Positions 26,406 to 36,662 are shown, numbered from the stretch's first letter. The stretch is 64,000 nt of DNA from Mesonia mobilis DSM 19841 (GCF_000423405.1 NZ_AUHX01000013.1:32992-96991), one strand, 5' to 3'. The notes: generated by a model from the letters alone, not told the origin. Program-made: numbers and translations.

Positions 26406-29400
26406 TTAGTTTTGTTCTGCTTCTACGGAAGAATTTGTTTCTGCCTGTTCACTTTTAATTCTAGCTAATTCGGCTTTGGCTTCTTCAATTACATCAGGAT
26501 AATTTTGAAAATTTTCAATTAATGCATCTAAAATGTAAGTGGCTTGGTAAGCATCATCTAAATCGTAGAAGTTTTGCCCCATTAACAATAAGCCTTTTGC
26601 TCCCCATTTTTTATAACCAGAATAATCACGAGCTAAAATTTGTGCTGCTTCGTTGGAAGCTTCAAAGCTGTCTTCTTTTCTTTTGAAATAAGCATCATAA
26701 TATTGAGCTTCTGCTGCTAAACTTCCGGTGGCGATTTTCTTTACTTCTTGATAAGCGGTTTTTGCTCTTGCTTCATCTCCTGTTTTTATAGCAGAACGTG
26801 CAATAAATACCTGCGCATCACTCTTCACGTTATTTTCGATCTTGGTGTCTTGCAATACTTTTTCAGCATACTGAACAGTGTTTTCATAATTTTCTAATTG
26901 ATAATAAGCTTTCATCAAATTAGATTGTGCGAAAGTGATATTCTGCGGAAAATCTGCTTCTTGCTCTAAACGCTTTAAAACCGGGATCGCCGCTTGATAG
27001 TTTTTATTTTCTAAGTATAATTGCGATAAACGTGCTAACGCCTGCTCGGTAAACTCACTTCTCGATTGCTCAACCACATATTTATAATGCGGAATGGCTT
27101 GATCTTTTTCTTCATCTCTAAACTGTAACTGACCTAAATAGAAATGCGCCGAAAGTGCGTGTAAACCGTTAGGGAAATCGTTTAGGTATTTTTTGAATCC
27201 TTTTTTGGCAGCCGTTGTATTATTTTCGATGAATTGATTTTCTGCTGCTTCGTAAGTAGCATTATCGATATCTGAGTCTGAAACTTCAACAAAATCTAAG
27301 GTGCTTACCCAAGAAGCATATTCGTCGGTTCTGCCTAGATCTACATAAACCACACGTGCGGTTTTTACTGCTTGATTGGCTTCTTCGGTGCCAGGATAAT
27401 CTTGAACTACTTTTTTAAATTTCTGTAAAGCTTCTGCGCCTTGGTCGTTGTTGTAATAAATAAGTCCTTGCTTTAATAAAGCTTTCGATACAAAAGAACT
27501 GGAAGATTGCTCGTTGATCAATTTATTATACGACTGAATTGCTTTTTGCGTATTGCCGGTTGCCACATACGTGTTACCTAATTCGTAGTAAGCATCGTCA
27601 CGGTAAATTGACTTGTTGTATTTACTCAAGAAAGCTTCTAAGTCTTCAATCTTACGATCGTTTTTATCTACAAACCCATAGCTGATCGCTTTCTGAAAAT
27701 AGGCATAATCGCTATCGATACCTTTCATGGCAATCGCATTATTGTAAGCTTCCATAGCCGACCAGTAATCGCTAGTTACAAAATAACTATCCCCTAATCT
27801 TAAATATGCATCGTTTTTTTGCGTTTTCGGTATGTTCGACTTTTCAGCATAATTTTTAAATGCATTGATAGCAGTTGCGTAGTCCTTTCTTTTAAAATAC
27901 GTATAGGCTATATTATAGTCTATGTTTTCATATTCGGCAGTGTTTTTGGCGGCTGCCATTCCTTTAAATTCTTTATAACCGATTAACGCTTCACTGAAGT
28001 TTTCTAAGTTATAATCACATTCTGCCTTCCAATACGTTGCTTTTGCAGTAAAGGTTTGATTGTTTCGCTCGGCTAAAGATTTGTTGAATAACACTAAAGC
28101 TCCGCTATAATTGCCGTCAATATATAATTCGGTTCCGCGGTAATAAGCTACTTTTTGGTAAACTACTTTATCGTCGTAATCGTTACTGCTTTCTAAGAGA
28201 TTTAAGGCTTTTTCGTAGTTTTTTGAAGTTACGTAAGAATCGACCAATAGCTCTTCAATTTCTTCACGCTCGCGAGATTCCGGATACTTTTCGATAAATT
28301 CAGTTAACACTTCCGGGATACTTTTATAGTTATTCCCGATTTCGTAACTCAACTTCGCATAATTTAAAGCCGCGTCTTCCTGAATTTTTTCATCAAAACC
28401 CATTTCCGAAGCATTTTTAAACGCATTTAAAGCTTCCTGTTTTTTGCCTAATTCAATATAAGATTCAGCTAAATGATAATACGCATTTTGCGCCACGTGA
28501 TTTTGACCGTCGATGATTTTGTTGAATTCTGAAACGGCTTTTTGGTAATCGCCTTGCTTATAATAAGCGTAACCTAATTGGTAATAATCGGTGTTGTTCC
28601 ACTTACCACGTTTACCACGATATTCTTGTAAATATGGAATGGCTTGATCGTATTGCTCTAAGTTGAAATAACTCTCACCGATGATCTTATTTAATTCTGA
28701 ACGTTCTAAGGCATTAGAATTTTCTAATTGCTCTTTCCCTAAGTTGATGGCTTCTTGAAATTTTCCTAATTTAAAATTCATATCGGCCTGAAAATAAGAA
28801 AGGTTACGATTGTAACGGTTTTCATCTTTTACCTGATCGAACATTTCGTTTGCTTCTTCGTAATCATCACCTTCATAAGCCATAAAACCTAAGTAATATT
28901 TGGCTTGTGAACCATATTCTTTAGAATCGCGAACACGATTTAAGTACTTTTTAGCTTCGCCTTTTCTTCCGGCTTTAAAATACGCGTAACCATTGTTAAA
29001 GTAAAATTCTTGCAATTCACTTTTAGAAAGGCTGCTTTCATCAACCTCATCGAACCACTTTCTTGCGTAGTTGTATTGACCGTTTTCAAAATAATAATTC
29101 GCCACGTTGATGTAGGCTGAATTTCTTTTGGTACTCGACGGATAATTTTGAACAAAATCTTCCATCAATTCGTCGGCATTCGATTGATTTAATCGCACGG
29201 CACAATTGGCTACATAATAAGCACAATCTGATTCTAAAGAAGTCGTTTTCGCATTCGACTTCACCTCTTTAAACAAGGTTTGTGCTGCTTTATATTGATG
29301 GTTATTGTAAAGATCTAAGGCTTTATTATAGTCGGCAAAATCGTTGGTATACACGGCAGATTGCTGTGAAAAACCGATAAAACTTGCGGCTATAATCATT

Positions 29401-29429
29401 AAAATACTAAGAAATGATTTGTAATGCAT
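26406..29429 (-). CDS. Large tetratricopeptide repeat protein
   Basis: 1007 residues. A signal peptide (about 1-22, ending IGFSQ) leads into some twenty TPR-type helical hairpins for the entire length, with repeated Y-A-x-G-x-Y/F-x-x-A patterns such as YYKQGDYQKAVSEFNKII. A protein of this type is expected in the periplasm as a scaffold. It is the first gene of a two-gene unit with the outer-membrane barrel protein. The specific partner is not known. Confidence 0.85.
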   Translation of the reverse strand: MHYKSFLSILMIIAASFIGFSQQSAVYTNDFADYNKALDLYNNHQYKAAQTLFKEVKSNAKTTSLESDCAYYVANCAVRLNQSNADELMEDFVQNYPSSTKRNSAYINVANYYFENGQYNYARKWFDEVDESSLSKSELQEFYFNNGYAYFKAGRKGEAKKYLNRVRDSKEYGSQAKYYLGFMAYEGDDYEEANEMFDQVKDENRYNRNLSYFQADMNFKLGKFQEAINLGKEQLENSNALERSELNKIIGESYFNLEQYDQAIPYLQEYRGKRGKWNNTDYYQLGYAYYKQGDYQKAVSEFNKIIDGQNHVAQNAYYHLAESYIELGKKQEALNAFKNASEMGFDEKIQEDAALNYAKLSYEIGNNYKSIPEVLTEFIEKYPESREREEIEELLVDSYVTSKNYEKALNLLESSNDYDDKVVYQKVAYYRGTELYIDGNYSGALVLFNKSLAERNNQTFTAKATYWKAECDYNLENFSEALIGYKEFKGMAAAKNTAEYENIDYNIAYTYFKRKDYATAINAFKNYAEKSNIPKTQKNDAYLRLGDSYFVTSDYWSAMEAYNNAIAMKGIDSDYAYFQKAISYGFVDKNDRKIEDLEAFLSKYNKSIYRDDAYYELGNTYVATGNTQKAIQSYNKLINEQSSSSFVSKALLKQGLIYYNNDQGAEALQKFKKVVQDYPGTEEANQAVKTARVVYVDLGRTDEYASWVSTLDFVEVSDSDIDNATYEAAENQFIENNTTAAKKGFKKYLNDFPNGLHALSAHFYLGQLQFRDEEKDQAIPHYKYVVEQSRSEFTEQALARLSQLYLENKNYQAAIPVLKRLEQEADFPQNITFAQSNLMKAYYQLENYENTVQYAEKVLQDTKIENNVKSDAQVFIARSAIKTGDEARAKTAYQEVKKIATGSLAAEAQYYDAYFKRKEDSFEASNEAAQILARDYSGYKKWGAKGLLLMGQNFYDLDDAYQATYILDALIENFQNYPDVIEEAKAELARIKSEQAETNSSVEAEQN

Positions 29430-29594
29430 TCAGATGAAGTTTTTTGTTAACTACAAAGTCAAATATAAATGAAACTCTATTGTTAAAACGTATAAAAAAT
29501 GCTTTAATTATGTTAATGTTAAAACAAAATTTATTACTGAAATAGGCCTCGATACTTTTTTACAGAATTTTGAGTTTTATTTTATAGAAAAATT

Positions 29595-29602
29595 TACCTT
29601 TA
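29595..29602 (+). promoter_or_regulatory. Candidate -7 box of ftsE
   Basis: TACCTTTA, seven of eight matches to TAnnTTTG, 18 bases before the ATG at 29621. Confidence 0.35.
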
Positions 29603-29620
29603 AAGCCTAAAGTACAATTT

Positions 29621-30304
29621 ATGTCTAACGCTATTCTAGAACTTCGCAATGCGGCGATTTACCAACGTGAAAATTTAATTTTATCGAATGTTGATGTCGA
29701 AATTAACAAAGGTGATTTTGTTTACCTAATTGGTAAAACCGGTACCGGTAAAAGTAGTTTTATGAAAACACTTTACGGCGATTTACCCCTTAGCGAAGGT
29801 GAAGGTAGTATTGTAGGTTTTGATTTACGTAAGTTGAAACAAAAACAAATTCCGCATTTGCGTAGAAAACTAGGCGTGGTTTTTCAGGATTTTAAATTAT
29901 TGAATGATCGTACGGTAAAAGACAATTTATTATTTGTACTTAAAGCGACCGGCTGGAAAGAGAAACGCGCGATGGAAAGCAAAATTGATGAAGTGTTGGA
30001 AAAAGTTGGGATGAAAACTAAAAATTTTAAATACCCTTATCAACTTTCGGGTGGTGAGCAGCAACGTGTTGCCATTGCCAGAGCTCTTCTTAACGATCCC
30101 GAACTTATTTTAGCCGATGAACCGACAGGAAATTTAGACCCGCAAACTTCGGTTGAAGTAATGGAAGTTCTTAAAGAGATCAATAAAAACGGACGTACTA
30201 TTTTAATGGCAACTCACGATTATGCACTTTTATTGAAATACCCTTCTAAAACACTAAAATGTGACGGACAAAAAGTGTTTGAAGTGGTACAAAAGAGTGC
30301 TTAA
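29621..30304 (+). CDS. ftsE: Cell division ATP-binding protein FtsE
   Basis: 227 residues. ABC ATPase with Walker [10 protein letters not shown] (about 38-46), Q-loop VFQDFKLL, signature [15 protein letters not shown], Walker [13 protein letters not shown] and the switch His in ATHDY. FtsE with FtsX governs peptidoglycan hydrolases at the septum. No ftsX follows; the next gene, 11 bases on, is a polysaccharide glycosyltransferase. Other MacB/LolD-type ATPases look similar, so the FtsE name rests on overall sequence character. Confidence 0.8.
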   Translation: MSNAILELRNAAIYQRENLILSNVDVEINKGDFVYLIGKTGTGKSSFMKTLYGDLPLSEGEGSIVGFDLRKLKQKQIPHLRRKLGVVFQDFKLLNDRTVKDNLLFVLKATGWKEKRAMESKIDEVLEKVGMKTKNFKYPYQLSGGEQQRVAIARALLNDPELILADEPTGNLDPQTSVEVMEVLKEINKNGRTILMATHDYALLLKYPSKTLKCDGQKVFEVVQKSA

Positions 30305-30315
30305 GAAGTCTGCTT

Positions 30316-31623
30316 ATGAAAGTGGTTTGTATTGGTTATTACGATAAGTTTGCTCGATTTTTTATCGGAATAAAAAAACAATTAACCACTAAGCATCCTC
30401 AGGTACAATTCAGCATTTTAAATATTTATTTTAGTGGTTATTTTTATGCTTTACTAAGGTTTATTCCTTCCTCATTTATTAGTTATCGAGCTTTAACAAA
30501 GAGTTTTCTTCAGCGAAAAAAGTACAAGAAAATTCTTAGTGAATATTCAAGTTACAAAGGTTTTTCTATTGAAGAGCTTACCCAAAATTATTACCGTCAA
30601 AACAATAAAACCGCTATACAATTACAAGCGCTTGCTTATATTGATCTGTTAGAAAAAAAAATAAAAAATATTGATTACCTCTTGTTGATCGGTGATTTAA
30701 GACTTCCGTTTGAGATCGCCAGAAAGTTCGCTCAACAAAATAATATTTCAGCTTATTATATAGAGCAAGGTCCTTATCAAACTACTTTTTTTGATCAAAA
30801 AGGGGTCAATGCAAATGCTTCTGTTAGATTTTTCAACTCAAGTGATGAAACCAATTTAGTTGAAAAGAAAGAGTTTATTCAAGATTTTATTCAACGTAAA
30901 AAAAATCGAAAATATAATCGTTCTCCTATTTACAGAGGTATTGATTATCTTTTAGAAGCTTTGTTGAACAAAACTCCTTTTTTGCCGCCAGATCTAAAAA
31001 TTGATTATTCGCTTTTTGGTAATAACAATTCACCTTCTTTAAAAAATTCAACTAAAGCAGAGCTAGTTTTTGATCATACCTATTTGCTTATATGCCAAGT
31101 TCCTTTTGATGTGAATATGACGCATCATAGTCCGTTTTACAGCAACCACTATCAAATTTTGCTTGATGTTCATAAAAATTTACCGGAGAAAAGTAAATTG
31201 ATTATTAGAGAGCATCCGGTTTATAAAGGAAAATACAGTGCTAAATTTTATGAATATTTAAAAACCCACGAAAATATATTTTTAGATACCAATTCAGGTT
31301 TTAATGAATGTCTTCAAGCTTCTGATGTGGTTATCGTTAATAATTCAACCGTTGGTTTAGAAGCGATCGTCCATAAAAAAACGGTGATTACGCTTGCAAA
31401 TTCTTATTATGATGCTAGCGGAATTTGTTTAAAATTAAATAAGAAAGAAGATTTAAAAGAGCTTTTAAAAGAAGCGCTTCAGTATAAAATTAACGAAACA
31501 AAACGTATCAATTATTTATTTCATCTTTTTAAAAATCATTTACTTGAAGGTTATATTACCGATAGAAATTTACCGGCAGCAAAAACGATCGCCAATTATT
31601 TAAGTAAAGAATTTAATTCGTAA
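30316..31623 (+). CDS. Capsule-polysaccharide glycosyltransferase-like protein (KpsS/LipB type)
   Basis: 435 residues. The N-terminal half is alpha/beta (DYLLLIGDLRLPFEIARKFA, YYIEQGPYQTTFFDQKG) and the C-terminal half has the Capsule_synth pattern: IIREHPVYKGKY, then FNECLQASDVVIVNNSTVGLEAIVHKKTVI (quoted in part as SDVVIVNNSTVGLEA). This fold is shared with KpsS/KpsC and similar enzymes that build capsule. It begins the polysaccharide locus, with a GT2 gene 2 bases after its stop. Confidence 0.75.
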   Translation: MKVVCIGYYDKFARFFIGIKKQLTTKHPQVQFSILNIYFSGYFYALLRFIPSSFISYRALTKSFLQRKKYKKILSEYSSYKGFSIEELTQNYYRQNNKTAIQLQALAYIDLLEKKIKNIDYLLLIGDLRLPFEIARKFAQQNNISAYYIEQGPYQTTFFDQKGVNANASVRFFNSSDETNLVEKKEFIQDFIQRKKNRKYNRSPIYRGIDYLLEALLNKTPFLPPDLKIDYSLFGNNNSPSLKNSTKAELVFDHTYLLICQVPFDVNMTHHSPFYSNHYQILLDVHKNLPEKSKLIIREHPVYKGKYSAKFYEYLKTHENIFLDTNSGFNECLQASDVVIVNNSTVGLEAIVHKKTVITLANSYYDASGICLKLNKKEDLKELLKEALQYKINETKRINYLFHLFKNHLLEGYITDRNLPAAKTIANYLSKEFNS

Positions 31624-31625
31624 AT

Positions 31626-32564
31626 ATGCCTTATTTTTCTGTTGTCATACCACTTTACAATAAAGAAACTCACTTTAAAAAAACGTTAGATCTAGTTCTG
31701 CAACAAGATTTTTCAGATTTTGAAGTGATCATTGTAAATGATGGTTCTACCGACAATAGCGTGAAGGTAGTTGAAAGTTTTTCTGATAAGCGAATTAAGC
31801 TATTTCATCAAAAAAATAAAGGAGCGGCAGCCGCAAGAAATTTCGGAATTAAAAAAGCAAAAGCTAAATATATTGCGCTAATTGATGCCGATGATGAGTG
31901 GAGAGAAAATCATCTTTCAATATTAAAAGATTGTATAGAAAAGTTTCCTGAAGCTGCTTTGTTTACCACAAATTATTCTATAAAATATAATGAAAACATT
32001 ATAAAACCTGCTAGATTTTCTCACTTCAGTTTGCCTAAAACTGCTATTAAAATTAAAGATTACTTTAAGCATAGTTTGGCAGATAATTTAGTGTGGACTT
32101 CTGCCGTTTGTTTTACAAACAAAACGTTTTTAGAATTAGGCGGTTTTAATGAAGATTACCTAACCGGGCAAGATTTAGATTTATGGATTCGCTATGTGCT
32201 TTCTTATGAAATTGTTTTTCATCCAGAAATTACAATGCTCTATCACAAAGGAATTTCTGATAGTTTATCTAAAAATAAATATGAAGAAATAAGACTTCAA
32301 TTATTCACTTCTTATCTGGAAGAGGAAAAACAAAACCTATATTTTAAAAAATATATGGATTTTAAAAGATACGGAATTGCTTTGCGCTCTAAAATTAACG
32401 GAAACACGATTACTTATCGTCGAGCTAAAAACTTTATAGATTTTAATAATTTAAGCCGTAAACAAAAAGTCTTATTAAAATTACCCGCTCAACTTCTACA
32501 ACACCTAAATTCTCTTCGAGAAATAGCTTATAAAAACTCCTTTTTCTTAAAGCATTTCAAGTGA
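31626..32564 (+). CDS. Glycosyltransferase family 2
   Basis: 312 residues. GT-A start FSVVIPLYNKETHFKKTL, VNDGSTDNSV, DADDEW as the metal-binding DxD, and GQDLDLWIRYV as the acceptor-side motif. It adds a sugar to a growing surface polysaccharide from a nucleotide-sugar donor in the cytoplasm. The last 18 bases overlap the convergent GT61 gene. Confidence 0.88.
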   Translation: MPYFSVVIPLYNKETHFKKTLDLVLQQDFSDFEVIIVNDGSTDNSVKVVESFSDKRIKLFHQKNKGAAAARNFGIKKAKAKYIALIDADDEWRENHLSILKDCIEKFPEAALFTTNYSIKYNENIIKPARFSHFSLPKTAIKIKDYFKHSLADNLVWTSAVCFTNKTFLELGGFNEDYLTGQDLDLWIRYVLSYEIVFHPEITMLYHKGISDSLSKNKYEEIRLQLFTSYLEEEKQNLYFKKYMDFKRYGIALRSKINGNTITYRRAKNFIDFNNLSRKQKVLLKLPAQLLQHLNSLREIAYKNSFFLKHFK

Positions 32565-33686
32565 TAAAGTTTTGCCGATTTTTGCCAATAATTTTTGATC
32601 GATCCTAAGATCCTGATTAATATTAGAAGATTTATATTTTATAAGAAAATGATCAAAGTTAAGCGCCGCACTTATTTGGGCAAAATAATGAGCATCTCTA
32701 ATCGTTCTTTCTTCTGGAAATAATTCTAATAGCTTAAGATTTTTACCATAAATTATATTTGTAATTCCTGCTCCGTGAACGGCTATCACTTTTTTAGCGT
32801 AGTAAAAATGTAGTAATTGTTCTTTAAATGGTAATTCTTCTAAACATATATTTACAAAACCATACTTACCGAGATATTTTACTGTTTCCTCTTCATTTAA
32901 AATCCTTCTTTGTAATGCATTCTTCCTTGAAATAATTAAATGTGTTGGATACTTTTTTTGAATATTTTCTATGTTTTCAATTTGTTGATGAGCTAGTTTA
33001 TTGAGCTTAACAATCATTTCAGGATAATAAATATTCATCATTCGAGTAGATGTATCTCGAATATGCAGAAAAGGAATTAATCTTGTCGTATTTGTAATTA
33101 CGCGCTGAAAAACTTTTACCTCTTCAATATTAGCCGCCAAAGAAGGAAAAAGGAAAGCTATAGATTCTTTTGTATATGAAGGAGAATGATGAGCTATTAA
33201 GATTTTATAATTATTGAATGATGGAGTTTGATTTGCTACTAAAATTCGAGGTAAAATCTCCAATGTCCAATGATAATAACTTTTATCTAACCGATTAGCT
33301 ACCGAAAAAACCTTTTCTAGCTTTCGAGTTGGCAAAAGTTTTTGACAAGAAATTAAGTGATTTACATTTAATTTATCAAGGTACTCTTTTTGAAAAATCG
33401 TGCTTTCTAACAAAACTTCACCTTCACGATTAACCACAACTCCTTTACCTATGATACTCGCATTTTTCACTTCGGTATAATAAATTTCGTGACTTTGGTA
33501 AACCTTTTGTTCTTTCCAATAAGGATCAGAATTTATATGATAACTAGTGAGATTTATTTTAAAGGAAAACGGCTCTTTAATTATAAATCTTTCCGCAGGT
33601 AATTGATCTCTATCATTCTTGATCTTGAGTTTTTTTTCTGCAACCTTACTAAGAAAGCTATTTACCTTACTAATTATTTTTTTCAT
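32547..33686 (-). CDS. Glycosyltransferase family 61 (DUF563)
   Basis: 379 residues. The DUF563 pattern is visible: YYHWTLEILPRILVA, then THLIISRKNALQRRILNEEE, and VIAVHGAGITNIIYG near residue 300. The family transfers pentoses or GlcNAc in plants and unknown sugars in bacteria. The ATG directly abuts the stop codon of the GT4 gene (33687), so they form an operon. Its 3' end overlaps the convergent GT2 gene by 18 bases. Confidence 0.82.
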   Translation of the reverse strand: MKKIISKVNSFLSKVAEKKLKIKNDRDQLPAERFIIKEPFSFKINLTSYHINSDPYWKEQKVYQSHEIYYTEVKNASIIGKGVVVNREGEVLLESTIFQKEYLDKLNVNHLISCQKLLPTRKLEKVFSVANRLDKSYYHWTLEILPRILVANQTPSFNNYKILIAHHSPSYTKESIAFLFPSLAANIEEVKVFQRVITNTTRLIPFLHIRDTSTRMMNIYYPEMIVKLNKLAHQQIENIENIQKKYPTHLIISRKNALQRRILNEEETVKYLGKYGFVNICLEELPFKEQLLHFYYAKKVIAVHGAGITNIIYGKNLKLLELFPEERTIRDAHYFAQISAALNFDHFLIKYKSSNINQDLRIDQKLLAKIGKTLSLEML

Positions 33687-34796
33687 TTAAACAGAGGTAT
33701 TTTCTAGTAAATCTTTCCATTGTGTAGTGATAGTGGAAAGTGAAAATTTACTTAACGACAAGCTTGTATTCTTTTTAATTTCAGCATATAGTGCTTCATC
33801 ATTCCACATTAACTTCATAGCATTGGCAAAATCATTTTCATCTCTATTTTTAACGAGTAAACCATTTTTTTGATGCTGAATTATTTCTGATGGTCCAGAT
33901 TTTATATCTAAACTTATTACCGGCGTTCCTAATGATAAACTTTCAAGTAAAACCATCGGAAACCCTTCATAATTACTCGTAAGCGTAACAAATCGGCTAT
34001 TTTTGATAATCGAAAAAGGTTCTTTTTGAAATGGAAGAAAAAGAATTTTATCTCTTGCTTGAGTCTGTTGAGCATAATCTTTCAACATTGGTAAATCGGG
34101 TCCTTTTCCCATAATCACCAAATGAATATGATGTTGCCATAATCTTGAGGCTTCAAAAGAGCGAATTAAAAACCGAAAGTCTTTGGTCGCATCGACTAAT
34201 CTTCCGTACGAAAGTATATATTTTTTGTCTTTCAAAATTTCGGGGAATTCTCCCATCGCATTTTCTTTCACCTCATAGAAAGGATTGTAGATCTGTGTAA
34301 TTTTTTCAATTCCGTATTCAGGCAAAAGTTCAGTTTTTATATAATTAGAAACCGCAACTGTCGCATAATTTTTATTATAAATAGAACTTATTTTATGCGG
34401 CTTATCGGTTAAATAAGTTTCTTTACGAGCACTGTGAACTATATAAATTCTATTCTTTAGATGTTGATAAGCATATTTTGCATAAAGTAGTTCTTTAAAA
34501 TATTCATCTTTAGGACGATGATCTACAAGAAAGTCGAAGTTGTGTTGATTAACATATTTTCTAATTTGATGCATTCGCCAAAAACGCTTCAAAAAATTAT
34601 CTTTTCCTTTTTTGGTTTTCCCTAAGTTGAAAATTTTTCCGGCAAACGGATAATCGATATCATCATTTAAAATTATAATATGTACCTCGTAGCCTAAATC
34701 TGTAAAAATTTTTGATTGTAAAGCCATAGCTCGCTCTGCACCACCGCGCGCGAGTGAAATTCCTACTATACAGATTTTCTTGGCTTTTAAGCTCAT
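33687..34796 (-). CDS. Glycosyltransferase family 4
   Basis: 369 residues with a GT-B fold. N-terminal GISLARGGAERAMALQS is the acceptor-side loop; YILSYGRLVDATKDFRFLI and EGFPMVLLESLSLGTPVIS mark the donor-binding C-terminal domain (EGFPMVLLE, retaining GT4). First gene of the two-gene unit with the GT61 enzyme and divergent from the next glycosyltransferase, 44 bases away. Confidence 0.9.
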   Translation of the reverse strand: MSLKAKKICIVGISLARGGAERAMALQSKIFTDLGYEVHIIILNDDIDYPFAGKIFNLGKTKKGKDNFLKRFWRMHQIRKYVNQHNFDFLVDHRPKDEYFKELLYAKYAYQHLKNRIYIVHSARKETYLTDKPHKISSIYNKNYATVAVSNYIKTELLPEYGIEKITQIYNPFYEVKENAMGEFPEILKDKKYILSYGRLVDATKDFRFLIRSFEASRLWQHHIHLVIMGKGPDLPMLKDYAQQTQARDKILFLPFQKEPFSIIKNSRFVTLTSNYEGFPMVLLESLSLGTPVISLDIKSGPSEIIQHQKNGLLVKNRDENDFANAMKLMWNDEALYAEIKKNTSLSLSKFSLSTITTQWKDLLENTSV

Positions 34797-34804
34797 AATT
34801 ATCG

Positions 34805-34812
34805 TACTTTTG
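34805..34812 (+). promoter_or_regulatory. -7 box of the 34841 glycosyltransferase gene
   Basis: TACTTTTG, an exact TAnnTTTG match, 28 bases before the ATG. Confidence 0.5.
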
Positions 34813-34840
34813 AAAAGAAGAAGTAAAGGTAAGTTTATTT

Positions 34841-35977
34841 ATGAAAATATTATTGGTAGGCGAATATAGCCGACTTCATAATTCTTTACAAGAAGGTTTA
34901 GTAGCCTTAGGTCACGAAGTTACGTTGATCGCTGCTGGAGATTTTTTTAAAAACTTTCCTGCAGATCTCAAATTAAAACGAAGGTTTGATAGCGGCTTTT
35001 CTAGAAAAATAAAAATCGGGATTCATCTTCTAACCGGTTTCGATATTACTTCTTACGATTTAAAAAGGCAATTTTTTAATCACGCCGGTAGTTTAAAAAA
35101 TTATGATGTTGTTCAGCTAATTAATGAAAAACCTATTGGTGTTGCTTTACCTTACGAGCGAGCTATCGTTCAGTTTTTAAAAAAGCATAATAAAAAAATA
35201 TTTCTTCTTTGCTGCGGCACCGATTACCTAAGCATCACCTATGCTCACGATAAAAAGTATCGCTATTCTGTACTAACTCCGTATTTTGAAGATAAAATTT
35301 CAGCAAAGAAATTTCAGCACGTTTTAAAACCACTTCAACCCAATTATTTAGCACATCATCAATTTATTTTTAATCATATTGAAGGTGTAGTGGCTAGTGA
35401 TATCGATTATCATTTACCAATGCTTCATCACTCTAAATATATCGGACTCATCCCCAACCCTATTAACTTAGAAAAAATAGAATTTATAGAAAACCGAATT
35501 AAAGATAAGGTGGTGATTTTTCACGGAATTAATCGACAAAATTTCTATAAAAAAGGAAATGATTTTTTTGAAAAAGCCTTAGAAATTATTGCTGAAAAAT
35601 TTCAGCATAAAGTAGAAATCAAGGTTACAGAAAATGTCCCTTATCAAACCTATATCGACTCTTACAATACCGCTCATATCTTTTTAGATATGGTTTATGC
35701 TTACGATCAAGGTTACAATGCTTTAGAAGCGATGGCTAAAGGTAAAGTTGTTTTAACCGGAGCTGAAAGAGAATTTTTGGAGTATTACAATTTAGCTGAA
35801 GATGAAGTTTGTATTAACGCCTTACCTGATGTAGATTATCTCGTCGAAAAATTATCTTGGCTTATTGAAAATCCTTCAAAAATTGAAGAAATAGGAAAAA
35901 ACGCCCGTAAATTTATTGAAGAAAACCACGATTATCGAAAAGTAGCACAACAGTATTTTGAGGTTTGGAGAGATTAG
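34841..35977 (+). CDS. GT-B glycosyltransferase
   Basis: 378 residues. N-terminal MKILLVGEYSRLHNSLQEGL and a C-terminal Glyco_trans_1-like region (DMVYAYDQGYNALEAMAKGKV, NARKFIEENHDY) show a GT-B fold. It belongs to the polysaccharide locus but stands alone, with 147 bases of repetitive AT-rich sequence after it. Sugar and acceptor are unknown. Confidence 0.78.
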   Translation: MKILLVGEYSRLHNSLQEGLVALGHEVTLIAAGDFFKNFPADLKLKRRFDSGFSRKIKIGIHLLTGFDITSYDLKRQFFNHAGSLKNYDVVQLINEKPIGVALPYERAIVQFLKKHNKKIFLLCCGTDYLSITYAHDKKYRYSVLTPYFEDKISAKKFQHVLKPLQPNYLAHHQFIFNHIEGVVASDIDYHLPMLHHSKYIGLIPNPINLEKIEFIENRIKDKVVIFHGINRQNFYKKGNDFFEKALEIIAEKFQHKVEIKVTENVPYQTYIDSYNTAHIFLDMVYAYDQGYNALEAMAKGKVVLTGAEREFLEYYNLAEDEVCINALPDVDYLVEKLSWLIENPSKIEEIGKNARKFIEENHDYRKVAQQYFEVWRD

Positions 35978-36124
35978 TTAGTGAGTCTTTGAGTTGATGA
36001 GTGAAATTAGGTTTAATTTTATATTTAAGTATTATAATCTGTAAGTTGTAAATCGTATAATGTATACTGTCAAAAAACGCTATACTAAATACTCTATACG
36101 TTATACTGCAAACTCTTTTACTGC
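35978..36124. other. Intergenic AT-rich region with degenerate short repeats
   Basis: 147 bases between convergent genes. It contains variations on GTATAC/CTATAC and CTG(C/T)AA(A/G), for example CTATACTAAATACTCTATAC. No terminator, promoter or coding potential is evident. Confidence 0.5.
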
Positions 36125-36550
36125 TTAGTGTTGACGATCTGATTTGAATTTTAAAAATTCTTGGTAATCTCGTATGTAATCTTCTTCTTTATAAACCTCA
36201 GAAACTATCGCTAAACATACCGCTCCCGAAGAAAAATTCTCTATTTCTCGCCAGATTCCCGGAGCAATATATAATGCTTTATTAGGCTTATTTAGGGTAA
36301 CGATTTCTCGTTTTTCACCATCGTCTAACACTACATCAAAACTTCCGCTAAGCGCTATTAATGATTGTTGAAGCTTTATATGTGCGTGACCTCCTCGAGT
36401 AGAATCGCTAGGAACATCGTACAAATAATAAATTCTTTCAACCTTATAAGGAAGTATATTTTTTTCAATCACAGAGAGATTACCTCTTCCATCAGGGTCT
36501 GATATTTTAGGTATTTCTATAAAATGAATATCATTTAAGCTCGTTTTCAT
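36125..36550 (-). CDS. FdtA/QdtA-type dTDP-4-keto-6-deoxyhexose 3,4-ketoisomerase (cupin)
   Basis: 141 residues, single cupin (WxcM-like). The pattern DPDGRGNLSVIEK and RGGHAHIKLQQSLIALSG carries the two metal/active-site histidines of FdtA. The enzyme converts dTDP-4-keto-6-deoxyglucose to the 3-keto isomer, the step before FdtB-type transamination; such an aminotransferase lies at 38840. RmlA/RmlB are not in the window. A good -7 box (36594-36601) lies upstream, divergent from the sulfotransferase promoter. Confidence 0.85.
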   Translation of the reverse strand: MKTSLNDIHFIEIPKISDPDGRGNLSVIEKNILPYKVERIYYLYDVPSDSTRGGHAHIKLQQSLIALSGSFDVVLDDGEKREIVTLNKPNKALYIAPGIWREIENFSSGAVCLAIVSEVYKEEDYIRDYQEFLKFKSDRQH

Positions 36551-36572
36551 TTAAAGGAGTATCTATTTATCT

Positions 36573-36580
36573 TACTTTTG
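36573..36580 (+). promoter_or_regulatory. -7 box of the sulfotransferase gene
   Basis: TACTTTTG, exact TAnnTTTG match on the plus strand, 82 bases before the ATG at 36663. Confidence 0.4.
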
Positions 36581-36593
36581 AATAAATATTTAC

Positions 36594-36601
36594 CAAAGAT
36601 A
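36594..36601 (-). promoter_or_regulatory. -7 box of the FdtA-like gene
   Basis: Minus strand TATCTTTG, exact TAnnTTTG match, 43 bases above the ATG at 36550. It overlaps the divergent promoter region. Confidence 0.45.
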
Positions 36602-36662
36602 ATTTTTTCAGTTTGTATAGCGTAGCAATTTTAATATATCTGTAGGCAATTAGTTTCTATTT

